64,000 nucleotides of DNA, taken from assembly GCA_009731375.1 (NCBI GenBank), contig BJOX01000348.1:325211-389210 (forward strand), given 5' to 3'. The stretch's first letter is position 1; each line of letters begins with the position of its first letter. The position numbers and the translations under genes are program-made. Source of the stretch: Paulinella micropora (Eukaryota; Cercozoa; Imbricatea; Euglyphida). Below, piece after piece: positions 8,305 through 17,240 of the stretch. The notes below the pieces were generated by a model. The model did not search any database. It was given only the letters and a program-made list of their open reading frames with translations, and was not told where the DNA came from.

Positions 8305-10569
8305 TTAAACTGTACACATGACACACACGTCACCGGTACACGACTGCTTGGCACTAGTGGCTGCCTTGGTTCGAAGGTAGTAACACCCGGTCTTTAGGCC
8401 CAGTTCCCAGGCGTAGAAATGACTACTAGACAGTTTGCGTTCGGTCACGTTTTCGAAAAACACATTGAGGCTCTGGGACTGGCACACGTAAGGCCCGCGC
8501 CCGGCGGATAGCTGCAGCTGTGTCTTCATCGGTACTTCAAAGACCGTCTTGAAGACTTGCTTTACGTCCTCTGGTATGGTCGCGATGTTCTGGACAGAGC
8601 CGTCGTTTGCCAGGAGCTGCGCTCTGACCGCTGGGGTCCAGAGGCCTCTTTGTTCAAGCGCCCTGACCAAGTACCGGTTGAGTATAGCGTGTTCCCCGGC
8701 CAGTGTCCGCCTGACCATTAAATTGCTATAGACCGGTTCAAAACTCTCGTTCACTCCGAGTATCTGACTCGTGGACGCCGTTGGCATAAGCGCGACCACC
8801 AACGAGTTTCTGAGACCATGTGTCTTCATGTCTGCCTTCAGCCTACTCCATCGCTCTGACTTCAGCTCCACGCCCCAGAGGTCCGGCTGCAGCTTGCCCT
8901 GCGAGGCGGGGCTGCCCTCGAACTCCGGGTATTGTCCCTTTTCTTTCGCGAGATCTACGCTGGCAGTGATCGCGGCAAAGTAGATCTCGCGCATTACACG
9001 GTCATTCAGAGCGGCGGCTTCGGGGCTCTCAAAACCAAGTCCCAAGATCATGAACAGGTCTGCCAGGCCGCAGATGCCCAATCCAACTGGCCTGTGCTCC
9101 AAGTTTGACATTTTAGCCTCGGGGACGGGGTAGGTCGTCAAGTCGATGATGCGGTCTAAGGCCCTTACCGCACTGCGCGTGACAGAGTGGAGGAGGCTGA
9201 TGTCGATTTTCTTGTCATCTGTGACAAAACGGGGAAGACACAGAGAAGCGAGGTTACAGACGGCTGTCTCTTCGGGCGAGCTCACTTCCATGATCTCCGC
9301 GCATAAATTTGAATTCTGAATAACTCCAGTATGCTGTTGATTGCTTTTCGCGTTGGCGTGGTCTCGGTAAATGATGTACGGCGTGCCCGTCTCGATTTGG
9401 GCTTTTAAAATGGCCGACCATAGGTGCCTGGCCTTCACTTTTTGGCCCTGTTGTGTTTTCTCGGCGTTTGTGTAGCGAGACTCCCAGAACTTGCCCCATG
9501 AATTGTCAAGCCCCTGGACCTCGGTCGGACAAAACAACGTCCAGTCACCGTCGTCGTGCACTCGTTCCATAAAGAGATTTGGTATCATCAGCGCCGTAAA
9601 CAGATCCCGTGCTCTCGTTTCCGCCGCACCTGTATTCTGGCGCAGCTGCAAGAAATCGAAGGTGTCCTTGTGCCACGGAGGCATGTACACGGCAAAGGCA
9701 CCTTTCCTACGTCCCGACTGATTGGCGTAACGACTCGTCTCGTTCAAAATACGCGCGAGTGGCAGAATCCCGTCACTTTTGCCCCCCGTCCCGTAGATCC
9801 TGCTGCCTGCTGCTCGCACGTTGCCGATGTACAACCCAATACCTCCTGCGTGTTTTGAAATGACAGCGCAGTCCTTCACGCTTTCGAAGATCCCTGTGAG
9901 ACTGTCTTCTCGAACCGGCAACAGGAAACACGAAGCCAGCTGCTGGTTCCGGCGCAGGCCGGCGTTGAACATCGTTGGCGAAGCATGGCTGTACAGGCCA
10001 GCAGATAAGAGATTGTAGGTCTCGCGTATCTTGCGCAAGACAGTGTCTTCGCTTTCTTCCGGGCTGTGGTGAAGCGCCACCGCGAGTCGCATGTACAAGT
10101 ATTGCGGTGTCTCGCAAATCTTGTCGTCGGCGTCTCTGAGAAGGTAGCCTTGCTTGAGCGTGCTGATTCCGAAGTAGTCGAAATTGAGGTCTCTTTCGGG
10201 CATAACTGTCTCGTTTAAAGCAGCCTGGTGCTTGTCGACAAACACCGAAAAGCTGGGCACCAGCGATAGGCGCAGACGGTCCATCGCGTCCCGGAACGTG
10301 ACTGGGCAACTTTTTTGGAGGTCACTAGCAGCGATTCTGCCACCGAGCAGTGCATAGTCAGGGTGGTACGAGGCCAACGCCGCACAGCTCGAGGCGGCGA
10401 GTCCATCCAATTCGGAGGTCGAGATTCCTTCTCGTATGCCCGCAATTGTTTGTCGGGCCACCTCGACCGCGCTCGCGCCTGGCAGATCAGTTGCGAGGAG
10501 CGAGACTCTGCGAAGCACTTTGTCAAAAGACACGGGCTCCAAAGAGCCATCTCTTTTTCGGACTTGCAT
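8305..10569 (-). CDS. Ribonucleoside-diphosphate reductase large subunit (class Ia, R1)
   Basis: 754 aa, full length for class Ia R1. It starts with an ATP-cone domain (VRKRDGSLEPVSFDKV, residues 1-90). Catalytic features are present: Cys214 (LASCFLLP), the Asn421/Cys423/Glu425 triad (NSNLCAEI; Cys423 is the expected thiyl-radical site), partner Cys438 (AVCNLAS), the tyrosine pair of the radical path (GCYYLRTKA), and a C-terminal cysteine tail for re-reduction (CTGDVCVMC). It reduces ribonucleotides to deoxyribonucleotides, and large DNA viruses encode it to raise the dNTP supply. It has no introns and no stops over 2.2 kb, so this gene looks intact. No small subunit (R2) is in the window; it may lie beyond base 1. 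Confidence 0.95.
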   Translation of the reverse strand: MQVRKRDGSLEPVSFDKVLRRVSLLATDLPGASAVEVARQTIAGIREGISTSELDGLAASSCAALASYHPDYALLGGRIAASDLQKSCPVTFRDAMDRLRLSLVPSFSVFVDKHQAALNETVMPERDLNFDYFGISTLKQGYLLRDADDKICETPQYLYMRLAVALHHSPEESEDTVLRKIRETYNLLSAGLYSHASPTMFNAGLRRNQQLASCFLLPVREDSLTGIFESVKDCAVISKHAGGIGLYIGNVRAAGSRIYGTGGKSDGILPLARILNETSRYANQSGRRKGAFAVYMPPWHKDTFDFLQLRQNTGAAETRARDLFTALMIPNLFMERVHDDGDWTLFCPTEVQGLDNSWGKFWESRYTNAEKTQQGQKVKARHLWSAILKAQIETGTPYIIYRDHANAKSNQQHTGVIQNSNLCAEIMEVSSPEETAVCNLASLCLPRFVTDDKKIDISLLHSVTRSAVRALDRIIDLTTYPVPEAKMSNLEHRPVGLGICGLADLFMILGLGFESPEAAALNDRVMREIYFAAITASVDLAKEKGQYPEFEGSPASQGKLQPDLWGVELKSERWSRLKADMKTHGLRNSLVVALMPTASTSQILGVNESFEPVYSNLMVRRTLAGEHAILNRYLVRALEQRGLWTPAVRAQLLANDGSVQNIATIPEDVKQVFKTVFEVPMKTQLQLSAGRGPYVCQSQSLNVFFENVTERKLSSSHFYAWELGLKTGCYYLRTKAATSAKQSCTGDVCVMCTV

Positions 10570-10608
10570 TTCGCGCGTGCTTGCATTAATGGCACAAGAG
10601 AAAAAAAA

Positions 10609-10950
10609 TCATTCTCTGCTAAAATGCTGGAAGCCAAAGTAGGTAGCCAGCACGGCATCTGTTATAAGTAGTTCTCCTTTTCCAGTAGCTGCAAAAATCA
10701 AATAAAGAATCCCGTGAATCACACGGTTCTCGGCCCACCACACTTTGCCGCCCAGGAAACCTTCTTCTTGTTTGTTCATCGCGCCTGATAACCAGACGGC
10801 TGCCGGCACGAGCGAAAGTAGCCGCAATTTGTCTTTGGTCGGGCCGGCCGAGTTAATTGCGGCGGTGGCCAGTAAGAACCGGGCGGGTAGGCAACCGGCC
10901 GCGAATAATAGAGAGTTATCTCTAGTAGAAGTCTGTGTGTCTGGTTGCAT
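10609..10950 (-). CDS. Small membrane protein, unknown function
   Basis: 113 aa. Three hydrophobic stretches are visible: LLFAAGCLPARFLLATAA, LSLVPAAVWLSG and VIHGILYLIFAATG...LLITDAVLATYFG. This suggests a small multi-pass membrane protein. The 'RVIHGILYLIFA' segment recalls short membrane proteins seen in large algal and protist viruses, but I cannot name the family. It lies 39 bp upstream of the ribonucleotide reductase start on the same strand. The ATG at 10950 follows an AT-rich leader. Confidence 0.5.
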   Translation of the reverse strand: MQPDTQTSTRDNSLLFAAGCLPARFLLATAAINSAGPTKDKLRLLSLVPAAVWLSGAMNKQEEGFLGGKVWWAENRVIHGILYLIFAATGKGELLITDAVLATYFGFQHFSRE

Positions 10951-11106
10951 GGCTCAATTGGATAAAAACAAGATAGACAAGATTTAATTGTCACAGTTCA
11001 AATCCCTCTTGATGCTCCTATGTTTTCTTAGGCACATTTTTTTTGTTTTAATGATTTTTTTGGTAATAACATTTAAAAAATTTTACGGGGAAAAGCCACA
11101 TTTTTT

Positions 11107-14100
11107 TTATTCAGACTGTGCGCGTTCCGCGTCACTCCGTGTGTCCGCGTCATTCGTGACCTTTTGTCGCTTTTTGGCCGGTTCGTGTGTACCGTACCGT
11201 CCATCGTGGAGACCCTCGGCAAAGCAGACGGCCGTGTGGCCCTTGATAGGTTTTTTGCCGCCGGCCACCATCTTGTGCAGCGTGTGAACAGATTTCCGCT
11301 TCTTCGAGCCATTCTCAGTCGGCCTCTTAGATTTGCCTTCGTCTTTCGATAGAAAGAGGCCAAACTTGTTCACTACGTGTTGTAACCTCGCCTTTGGTGA
11401 CTTGAAGCGCTTTGCGAACACTGCCTTGTCCTCTGCCTTGATCCCTGCCTGGGCATAGAAAAGATCGTCGCAGGCCCGGCGCCAGACCTTGTCCTTTTCT
11501 TGCAGCAGCTCGTAGGGGATGGTCAGGTGCGTACCCGGTGCATGGTCGCACTCCTTTGCCTCTCTAGTACACGCGCTGGCATCGAGCTCGCTGAAGCTTG
11601 CCTTCCCCAGCGCCTGGCTTACCGTCTTGGCCACTTCACGCAGCTGAGCGGCATGTTCGCGCGTCGCGAGAATCTGTGTCTGTTCGACGAGTTCACTGAG
11701 CTCTGCGGGCCCCCGGGCGGCCGCCCGTGAGTCAAGCCTAGGCAGGGCCTTCTCGATCCGTCCAAAGTCCTTCGCCAGGCCCTTGGTCCCAACTCGGGCA
11801 ACGTAGGGGAAGAAGCCCGGATACCGTGCGAGCACGTTCACCACTCGCTTCTGCATCTCCTCCAGCGTGTGCAAGCCCCTGAACTTCTCCATCTCGTCCC
11901 TGCGCCACACCACGTTGTTGTAGGCAGAGCTCTCCCCCCAGTCGATCAGATGGTTCAGTACCAGGCGCCGCAACCATCTATCTTTTGCCGTCCCGGGTTT
12001 TCGCTCCTCTGATTCCTCCTCTTCTTCTTCTTCATGGTCGCTCTCTTTCTTGCCCTCCTCCTCGTCCTCCTCTCTCGCCATGTTTCGCAGCTCTTTGGCC
12101 AGGGCACGTGCCTGGGCCAGCTTCTGCAGTCGCTCCTCCAACGGCTTCGCCTGGTCGAGGGTAACGATAAAGTCAGTGGACAGCTTCCACCAACAGCCAA
12201 AGCCCAGGTCGCGCTGGTGCTCAACCTCTCGCGCTATCAGGCGCAGCTGCAACGAGGTCGGGAGCTCGGAACGGTGGACGCGGCCGTGCTTGTCCGTGAA
12301 CGAAGGGCCCTCCTTGAGATTACCCACGAGCGCCCATGCACTGACTGTGTTCCGCTTGGCGGCATTTTCCACCATCTGCCTCTGCTTCACGTAGAAGTTC
12401 TTCGTGGTGGTCTCGAACAGCTGACAATGCTGCCAGGCCTGCTCTGCCCGGGCCTGGCCCCTGTCGTCGTAGAATCTCCGGTGGCCCAGCCCCCCTTCGC
12501 CGAAATAGGCCAGGATTTCCCTGGGCTCCTTTACGTTACGCGCCCGCAGCAGCATCTGCGCCAGGCCCCGGCCGGTGGGACCGGTCAGGGCCACCTTGCC
12601 ATCCCTGTCCGCACAGTTCAGCATGATAAGGTCAAAAGACGTTTGCGCGTCCACGGCCACCATGACCGCGCTCGTCGTGAAGATGCAACGGGTCGCTCTG
12701 CCCTCGCCGTGCCGTTCGTCTGCGCTGTCGATGCATTTACAATCACTGCCGCCATTGCACAGCCAGCCGTCGATGTTCGCCAGGCTGCGCTGTTTGGTCT
12801 TGTCCGGCGTCCTGCCGTCTATGATGCGCACGGGCGAGCCCTCCATCCACTCGTTGCGCACCTTGTTGTCATGGTCGTACCGAGCCTTCTGTTCGTCGGT
12901 CCAGCTTTCTTTGGTGCCCGCGGGCCTGTTCTGCCTGCACAGCTTCGGCGGGTCCATTTCAGGCGTGTGATGTGGCGGGGCCTTGCCTTCCTCTACCAAT
13001 TTATCATAAGCCTTGCGCGCTGCTGGGTCACCCACGATGTGTGGAAACGTGAGCCCTTCCTTGGTCAGTTCGTCGTAAACAAACTCTAGCGTGCTCTGGC
13101 TGCGAAAGCACGTCCAGCTGCGCTGCTTCGGGTCTCGGAGGCCCCCAGTCAGAGCGGCTAGCCAGCTGGTCTGATCGGGCACAATCTTGATCCGGCGCTC
13201 CAGGTCAGGCGATACGTAGGCGTAGTGGTGGAACTCGACTTGCGCTTGCGCTTGCTCCAGCGTGCTGTTGCGACCCGCGCGCCTGTAGGCGATCCCTTCC
13301 TCCTGGTCGCAGAACAGGAAATCATGCAGCCTGCTGCATTCCGTCAGGTCCTTGTCCATGATCAGGAGCCGCACCGCTCGTGTACAGACGTCCATGAAGT
13401 CTCTGTCGTTCTCCCGCAGCTTCCCTCGGTTGGTCTTCTCGCTAACGGACTGGTCACAAACAAGGATAAACTCGTCAACCACGCACAGGTCGTACTGTTG
13501 AGTGAAGGGCAGCCCACCCTTGCCCACCTCTTCGCTTTCTATCCGCCACAGAGACTCGTACTGGCAAAAGACAATCTTGGATTCGTACAGGATGTAGAAC
13601 TTCTTAGTCGCCGGGCTTTTCTCGTAGTAAACCACGATGTAGTCCAGTATGTCTTGCAGGATACGAATGTTCTCCTCTGCCACTTCCGCTTTCAACCTGT
13701 CCTCACAGAAACTCTTGAGCTGCTCTGCTTGCTGCCACGCGCGGCACTGGCGCCGCAGGCCGCAGCCGCCGCTGGTAGCCTGGGCCCGCCGCCCTGTAAT
13801 CCACAGGATCCTGGCCTGTGGGTTCTCTCGGCGCAGCCGATAGATGTACTCAAAGGCAGTATAGGTCTTACCCATCCCCGTCCAGGCATTGAGGCACTGC
13901 ACGTTGTACTTATCGAACGAGAGCGGGTGCAGCACGCGTCGCTCGTCCTTCATGGCCATGTCATCGTCTAGGTAGAACCGGTTGCTGGTACAACTGGAGT
14001 AGTTGATCGGCAACAGGACTGACTCCAAGTCACCGGGCTGGGCAGTCATCTGCGCCACGGACCAGCCGATGTCAGTAGGGGGCACGAGTCCGGGCACCGC

Positions 14101-15003
14101 CACGCGCTTCTTGGCAACTTTCATAAACTTGATGCACTTCTTGCTAGTCTGCACGCCAGGGTACTCAACGTTCTCTCGGAGGTAGGCATTCAGCTCACGT
14201 ACCACCTCGCCCTTGTCCTCGGGTAGCTTGTTTTCCCGGTCCGAGATAATGACTTCGTCGTGCACCAGGCAGGCGACGTCGCAGCCCTTTTTCTCTTCGA
14301 AAAATCTGATAACAGCTCGCATGGTCGTGGCTTCGTACCGCGTGGTCAAGTAATGCACGAAGCGGCCCAGCTTGCCGTAGAGGGTCCCCGAGCGGCCGGG
14401 CAAGACCTCCTCCGTCTCGCCCTTCTTGTCGCAGGCTTGCCAGAGACGCTTGTAGTAAGACGAGCCCAGAAACTCGGCGGCCTCTCGGATCGACGCTCGG
14501 TAGGCCCGCGTGGTAGGGTAGTCGTCGGCAGTAGCAGAACGCCCCAACCTGTAGCCGCCGTGCGTAATCTTGAGCATGGCCTCCTTCGCGCCCTCCCGGT
14601 CCGTCTTCAGCTCCTCCTGCACACGCCTAAGCACCTCTTCGCGTCGCTCCACATACTCTTGCAGGGCCAAGACCTTGTCGCCCAAAGTTTCACGGGCCAG
14701 CGGCAGCTCGCGGATCAGGTACCAAAGAAAGAATGGCACAGAGTTTTTGATGTCGAATTGCCAGTGTCAGTCTTCGAGACACAGCCTGCGCAGGGCCTTG
14801 GGCGCGTTCTGGTAGCCACAATCCGCGTACAGCCGGCCGCCTTTGCAGTCTTTGCCGTAAGTGTAGGTCACGGCCAGCCCGCCGTCTACATTGCAGGCCA
14901 CGTGCAGTCTCGTCAGGAATTGTTTGTAGGCCGGGTTGAAGCGCTTGTTTTCCGCCAGCAGTGACAGCTTGGCCGGGTCCCCCGTCTCGAACATAGTAAG
15001 CAT
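11107..15003 (-). CDS. PolA-superfamily (TV-Pol-like) polymerase fused to a UL9-type SF2 helicase; one in-frame TGA
   Basis: The frame runs from an ATG at 15003 (about 1,298 codons) and is open except for one TGA at 14767-14769. Directly after it comes a likely polymerase motif A (FDIKN), then KEAMLKITHGG (motif B region) and CLVHDEVII (motif C, the His-Asp of family A). The helicase follows: Walker A (WTGMGKT, about residue 375 from 15003), FCQYESLWRI, a DE box (CVVDEF, about 510), a motif V-like FTTSAVMVAVD and a motif VI-like QMLLRAR (about 820). The 'QxESLxR...DE...S-x-T' layout is that of herpesvirus-type origin-binding helicases. An acidic segment (EEDEEEGKK, about 900) precedes an unassigned C-terminus. 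TV-Pol proteins are known from mobile elements and small DNA viruses and combine priming and polymerisation. The stop codon TGA overlaps an AATAAA signal. Apart from the internal TGA the gene looks intact. The GTG at 14739 is not a credible start. Confidence 0.6.
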
Positions 15004-15352
15004 TTCACGCCTGTACCTACCAGAACAGACATCTAATAAAAATTTGGATGATCGAAAAGTTTTCGCGAAAATTTAGTGTGTTTTGTGGCGCGGTAAATTT
15101 CCGGGAAATCACAGCCAGTAGCGGGTGCAAAAAGGCAATGGCTTCGTTCCGGCTCAAGGGGACTTCCTGGGTTTGCTGAGAACCCAAGTCTGAGCTCGAC
15201 AAGGCCGACAACTGGTCTGCCGATGCGTGCGACCGGGCACGCCGCTGGTCCGGCCGGCTCCTATCTGGCCGGGCCGGCGCCGGCCTATCGACAATTTTTT
15301 ATTAAATTGTTTTTTATTGGCGAAAACGACCCCCCCCCCCCCCCCCCCCCCC
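15004..15352. other. Left-contig end: possible upstream exon, AT- and GC-rich inverted sequences, poly-C
   Basis: A minus-strand open stretch (15211-15017, 64 codons) could be an upstream exon of the polymerase-helicase: TTTTTATTAG followed by ATG at 15033 resembles an acceptor, but no donor is certain. Further right is a GC-rich self-complementary tract (GGTCCGGCCGG...GGCCGGGCCGGCGCCGGCC, 15248-15284), then CAATTTTTTATTAAATTG (imperfect AT hairpin), and then a poly-C run into the gap. Confidence 0.4.
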
Positions 15353-15866
15353 NNNNNNNNNNNNNNNNNNNNNNNNNNNNNNNNNNNNNNNNNNNNNNNN
15401 NNNNNNNNNNNNNNNNNNNNNNNNNNNNNNNNNNNNNNNNNNNNNNNNNNNNNNNNNNNNNNNNNNNNNNNNNNNNNNNNNNNNNNNNNNNNNNNNNNNN
15501 NNNNNNNNNNNNNNNNNNNNNNNNNNNNNNNNNNNNNNNNNNNNNNNNNNNNNNNNNNNNNNNNNNNNNNNNNNNNNNNNNNNNNNNNNNNNNNNNNNNN
15601 NNNNNNNNNNNNNNNNNNNNNNNNNNNNNNNNNNNNNNNNNNNNNNNNNNNNNNNNNNNNNNNNNNNNNNNNNNNNNNNNNNNNNNNNNNNNNNNNNNNN
15701 NNNNNNNNNNNNNNNNNNNNNNNNNNNNNNNNNNNNNNNNNNNNNNNNNNNNNNNNNNNNNNNNNNNNNNNNNNNNNNNNNNNNNNNNNNNNNNNNNNNN
15801 NNNNNNNNNNNNNNNNNNNNNNNNNNNNNNNNNNNNNNNNNNNNNNNNNNNNNNNNNNNNNNNNNN
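15353..15866. other. Assembly gap (514 N) flanked by poly-C
   Basis: Both edges end in homopolymer C (15331-15352 and 15867-15879). Apparent open frames across the gap are artefacts of N. Adjacency of the viral block to the repeats on the right is a scaffolding claim and not read sequence. Confidence 0.98.
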
Positions 15867-16640
15867 CCCCCCCCCCCCCAAAGTCGGGGCCAGTCGTTAC
15901 AAATTCTGAGATATACTATTAATTTCCAACGACTGATCCACACTTTGTTTTTTCACATGCTAGTGGTGGCACCCTCCTCTTACTTCCCTGGAATTCAAAG
16001 TCGGGGCCAGTCGTTAAAAATTCTGAGATAGTGACTAATTTTCAACGACTGGTCCAGACTTCACGGGAATGATGATGCCACTTCTCCCCCTCCGCTACTT
16101 CCAGGGAATCCAGCATTCTTTTTTCCAACACACACATCCACACCCGCTATTCATCAGTCATTTTTTTCCCTTTCCTGGCCAGTCGATGCCGCTCAGACAC
16201 TTATACCCTAAGTTCCATCGACTGGCCTCGACCAGCTTTTTTTTCACGCAGGAGCTGGGTGGGACACCCCGCGTCCACTATATAACGGCTAAGCGGCTTT
16301 TCCCGCCATTTCCCCACATCCCCCCCCCACCACACTAGTTTTTTCGAACATCCTCTATTCCTGTCATTTTTTACCTTCCGGGACAGTCGATACAAACTAG
16401 ATGATATAGGACTAGTTTCTAACGACTGGTCTCGACCGTCACTTTTTTCAGGTGGAGGGGGGGGGTGGCACCCGCGTCCACTATGTAACGGCTAAGTGGC
16501 ACACCAACCGCTATTTCCGTAGTTTTTTACATTCCGGGCCAGTCGATAGAAACAAACTGATATACAGACTAGGTTCTAACAACTGGTCTCGACCGTAACT
16601 TTTTTCCGGCGGAGGGGGGGGGGGTGTTGCCACCCGCGTC

Positions 16641-16688
16641 CACTATGTAACTGCTAAGTGGCGATCGCCGCTTAGCCGTTACGTAGTG
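16641..16688. repeat. 48-bp near-perfect palindrome without spacer, centred on GGCGATCGCC
   Basis: Centre between 16664 and 16665. Pairing outward, 21 of 24 base pairs match; the mismatches are 16659/16670, 16652/16677 and 16646/16683. Ends read CACTA...TAGTG. With small indels, similarity between the flanks continues outward on both sides. Confidence 0.85.
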
Positions 16689-16835
16689 AGTCCAGGTGTC
16701 CCTCCCCCCCCTCCCACCAGTCCCCCTCTTTTTTTACCTTCCGGGCCAGTCGATAGAAACAAGATGATATAGGATTAGTTTCTAACGACTTGTCTCGACC
16801 GTAACTCTTTTCTGGTGGGAGGTGGCATCCGGGGT

Positions 16836-16885
16836 CCACTATGTAACGGCTAAGTGGCAGTCTCCGCTTAGCCGTTACGTAGTGG
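16836..16885. repeat. 50-bp imperfect palindrome, second copy of the CCACTA...TAGTGG type
   Basis: Centre between 16860 and 16861. Twenty of 25 pairs match. The central three pairs are disrupted (GCAG/TCTC region), and the outer arms CCACTATGTAACGGCTAAG and CTTAGCCGTTACGTAGTGG pair well. Weaker half-sites occur near 16276 and 16468. Confidence 0.8.
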
Positions 16886-17039
16886 GCACCCGGTGCTCCC
16901 ACCCGTCACCTCTTTTTTTTAACTTCCGGGCCAGTCGATAGAAACAAGATGATATACAGACTAGTTTCTAACAACTAGTATCGACAGCAACTTTTTCTGG
17001 TGGGTGGTGGCAATGGTGGCCAGGATGGGGGGGGGGGGT

Positions 17040-17240
17040 AAACCAGATATCTAGCATCGGGGTATCCAGGGTAGGGGGGGTCGTATCCGGTATCGGGGTA
17101 GCCAGGGTAGGGGGGGGCGTATCCATCGTCGGGGTAGCCAGGGTAGGGGGGGTCGTATCCATCGTCGGGGTAGCCAGGGTAGGGGGGGTCGTATCCATCG
17201 TCGGGGTAGCCAGGGTAGGGGGGGGTGGTAGTATCCATCG
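17040..17240 (-). repeat. 36-bp tandem repeat, about five copies; would encode PYPGYPDDGYDP
   Basis: Units of GGGGTAGCCAGGGTAGGGGG plus CGTATCCATCGTC repeat at 36-bp intervals. On the minus strand this is an in-frame Pro/Gly/Tyr/Asp-rich 12-residue repeat, open for about 90 codons (17253-16975). A length divisible by three and a coherent repeat phase allow a structural-protein fragment, but no flanking exon or splice structure is visible. A plain minisatellite is equally likely. Confidence 0.6.

Larger units (their letters stand above)
15880..17000. repeat. Tandem array of seven degenerate units with inverted repeats
   Basis: Units begin near 15886, 16003, 16178, 16382, 16538, 16745 and 16930. 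Each has a left arm like CCAGTCGATAGAAAC and a right arm like GTTTCTAACGACTGG, its reverse complement, around a 15-25 nt AT-rich loop. Between these hairpins lie TCTCGACCGTAACTTTTT, a G-rich GGTGGAGGGGG, and a second palindrome type built on CCACTATGTAACGGCTAAG. The first two units are more diverged (CCAGTCGTTACAAATT). Whole units read almost as large palindromes. No coding potential. Possible roles are viral hairpin-telomere DNA or foldback miniature transposons. Confidence 0.75.

Noticed and set aside
12034-13971. Long antisense open frames opposite the helicase (for example 12034-13089 and 13225-13971)
   Set aside because: They are typical shadows in GC-rich coding DNA; none carries a recognisable motif, while the minus strand does.
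11107-14739. Polymerase-helicase starting at GTG 14739
   Set aside because: GTG is not a usual start in eukaryotic viruses, and the upstream in-frame sequence, including the start of motif A, is clearly coding-like.
14767-14769. TGA as selenocysteine or reassigned codon
   Set aside because: No supporting pattern: other genes in the block use no in-frame TGA, and TGA serves as the natural stop of this same gene. A mutation or assembly error is simpler.
15223-15943. Open frames crossing the N gap
   Set aside because: They exist only because N is read as open codons; the real sequence on each side is poly-C.
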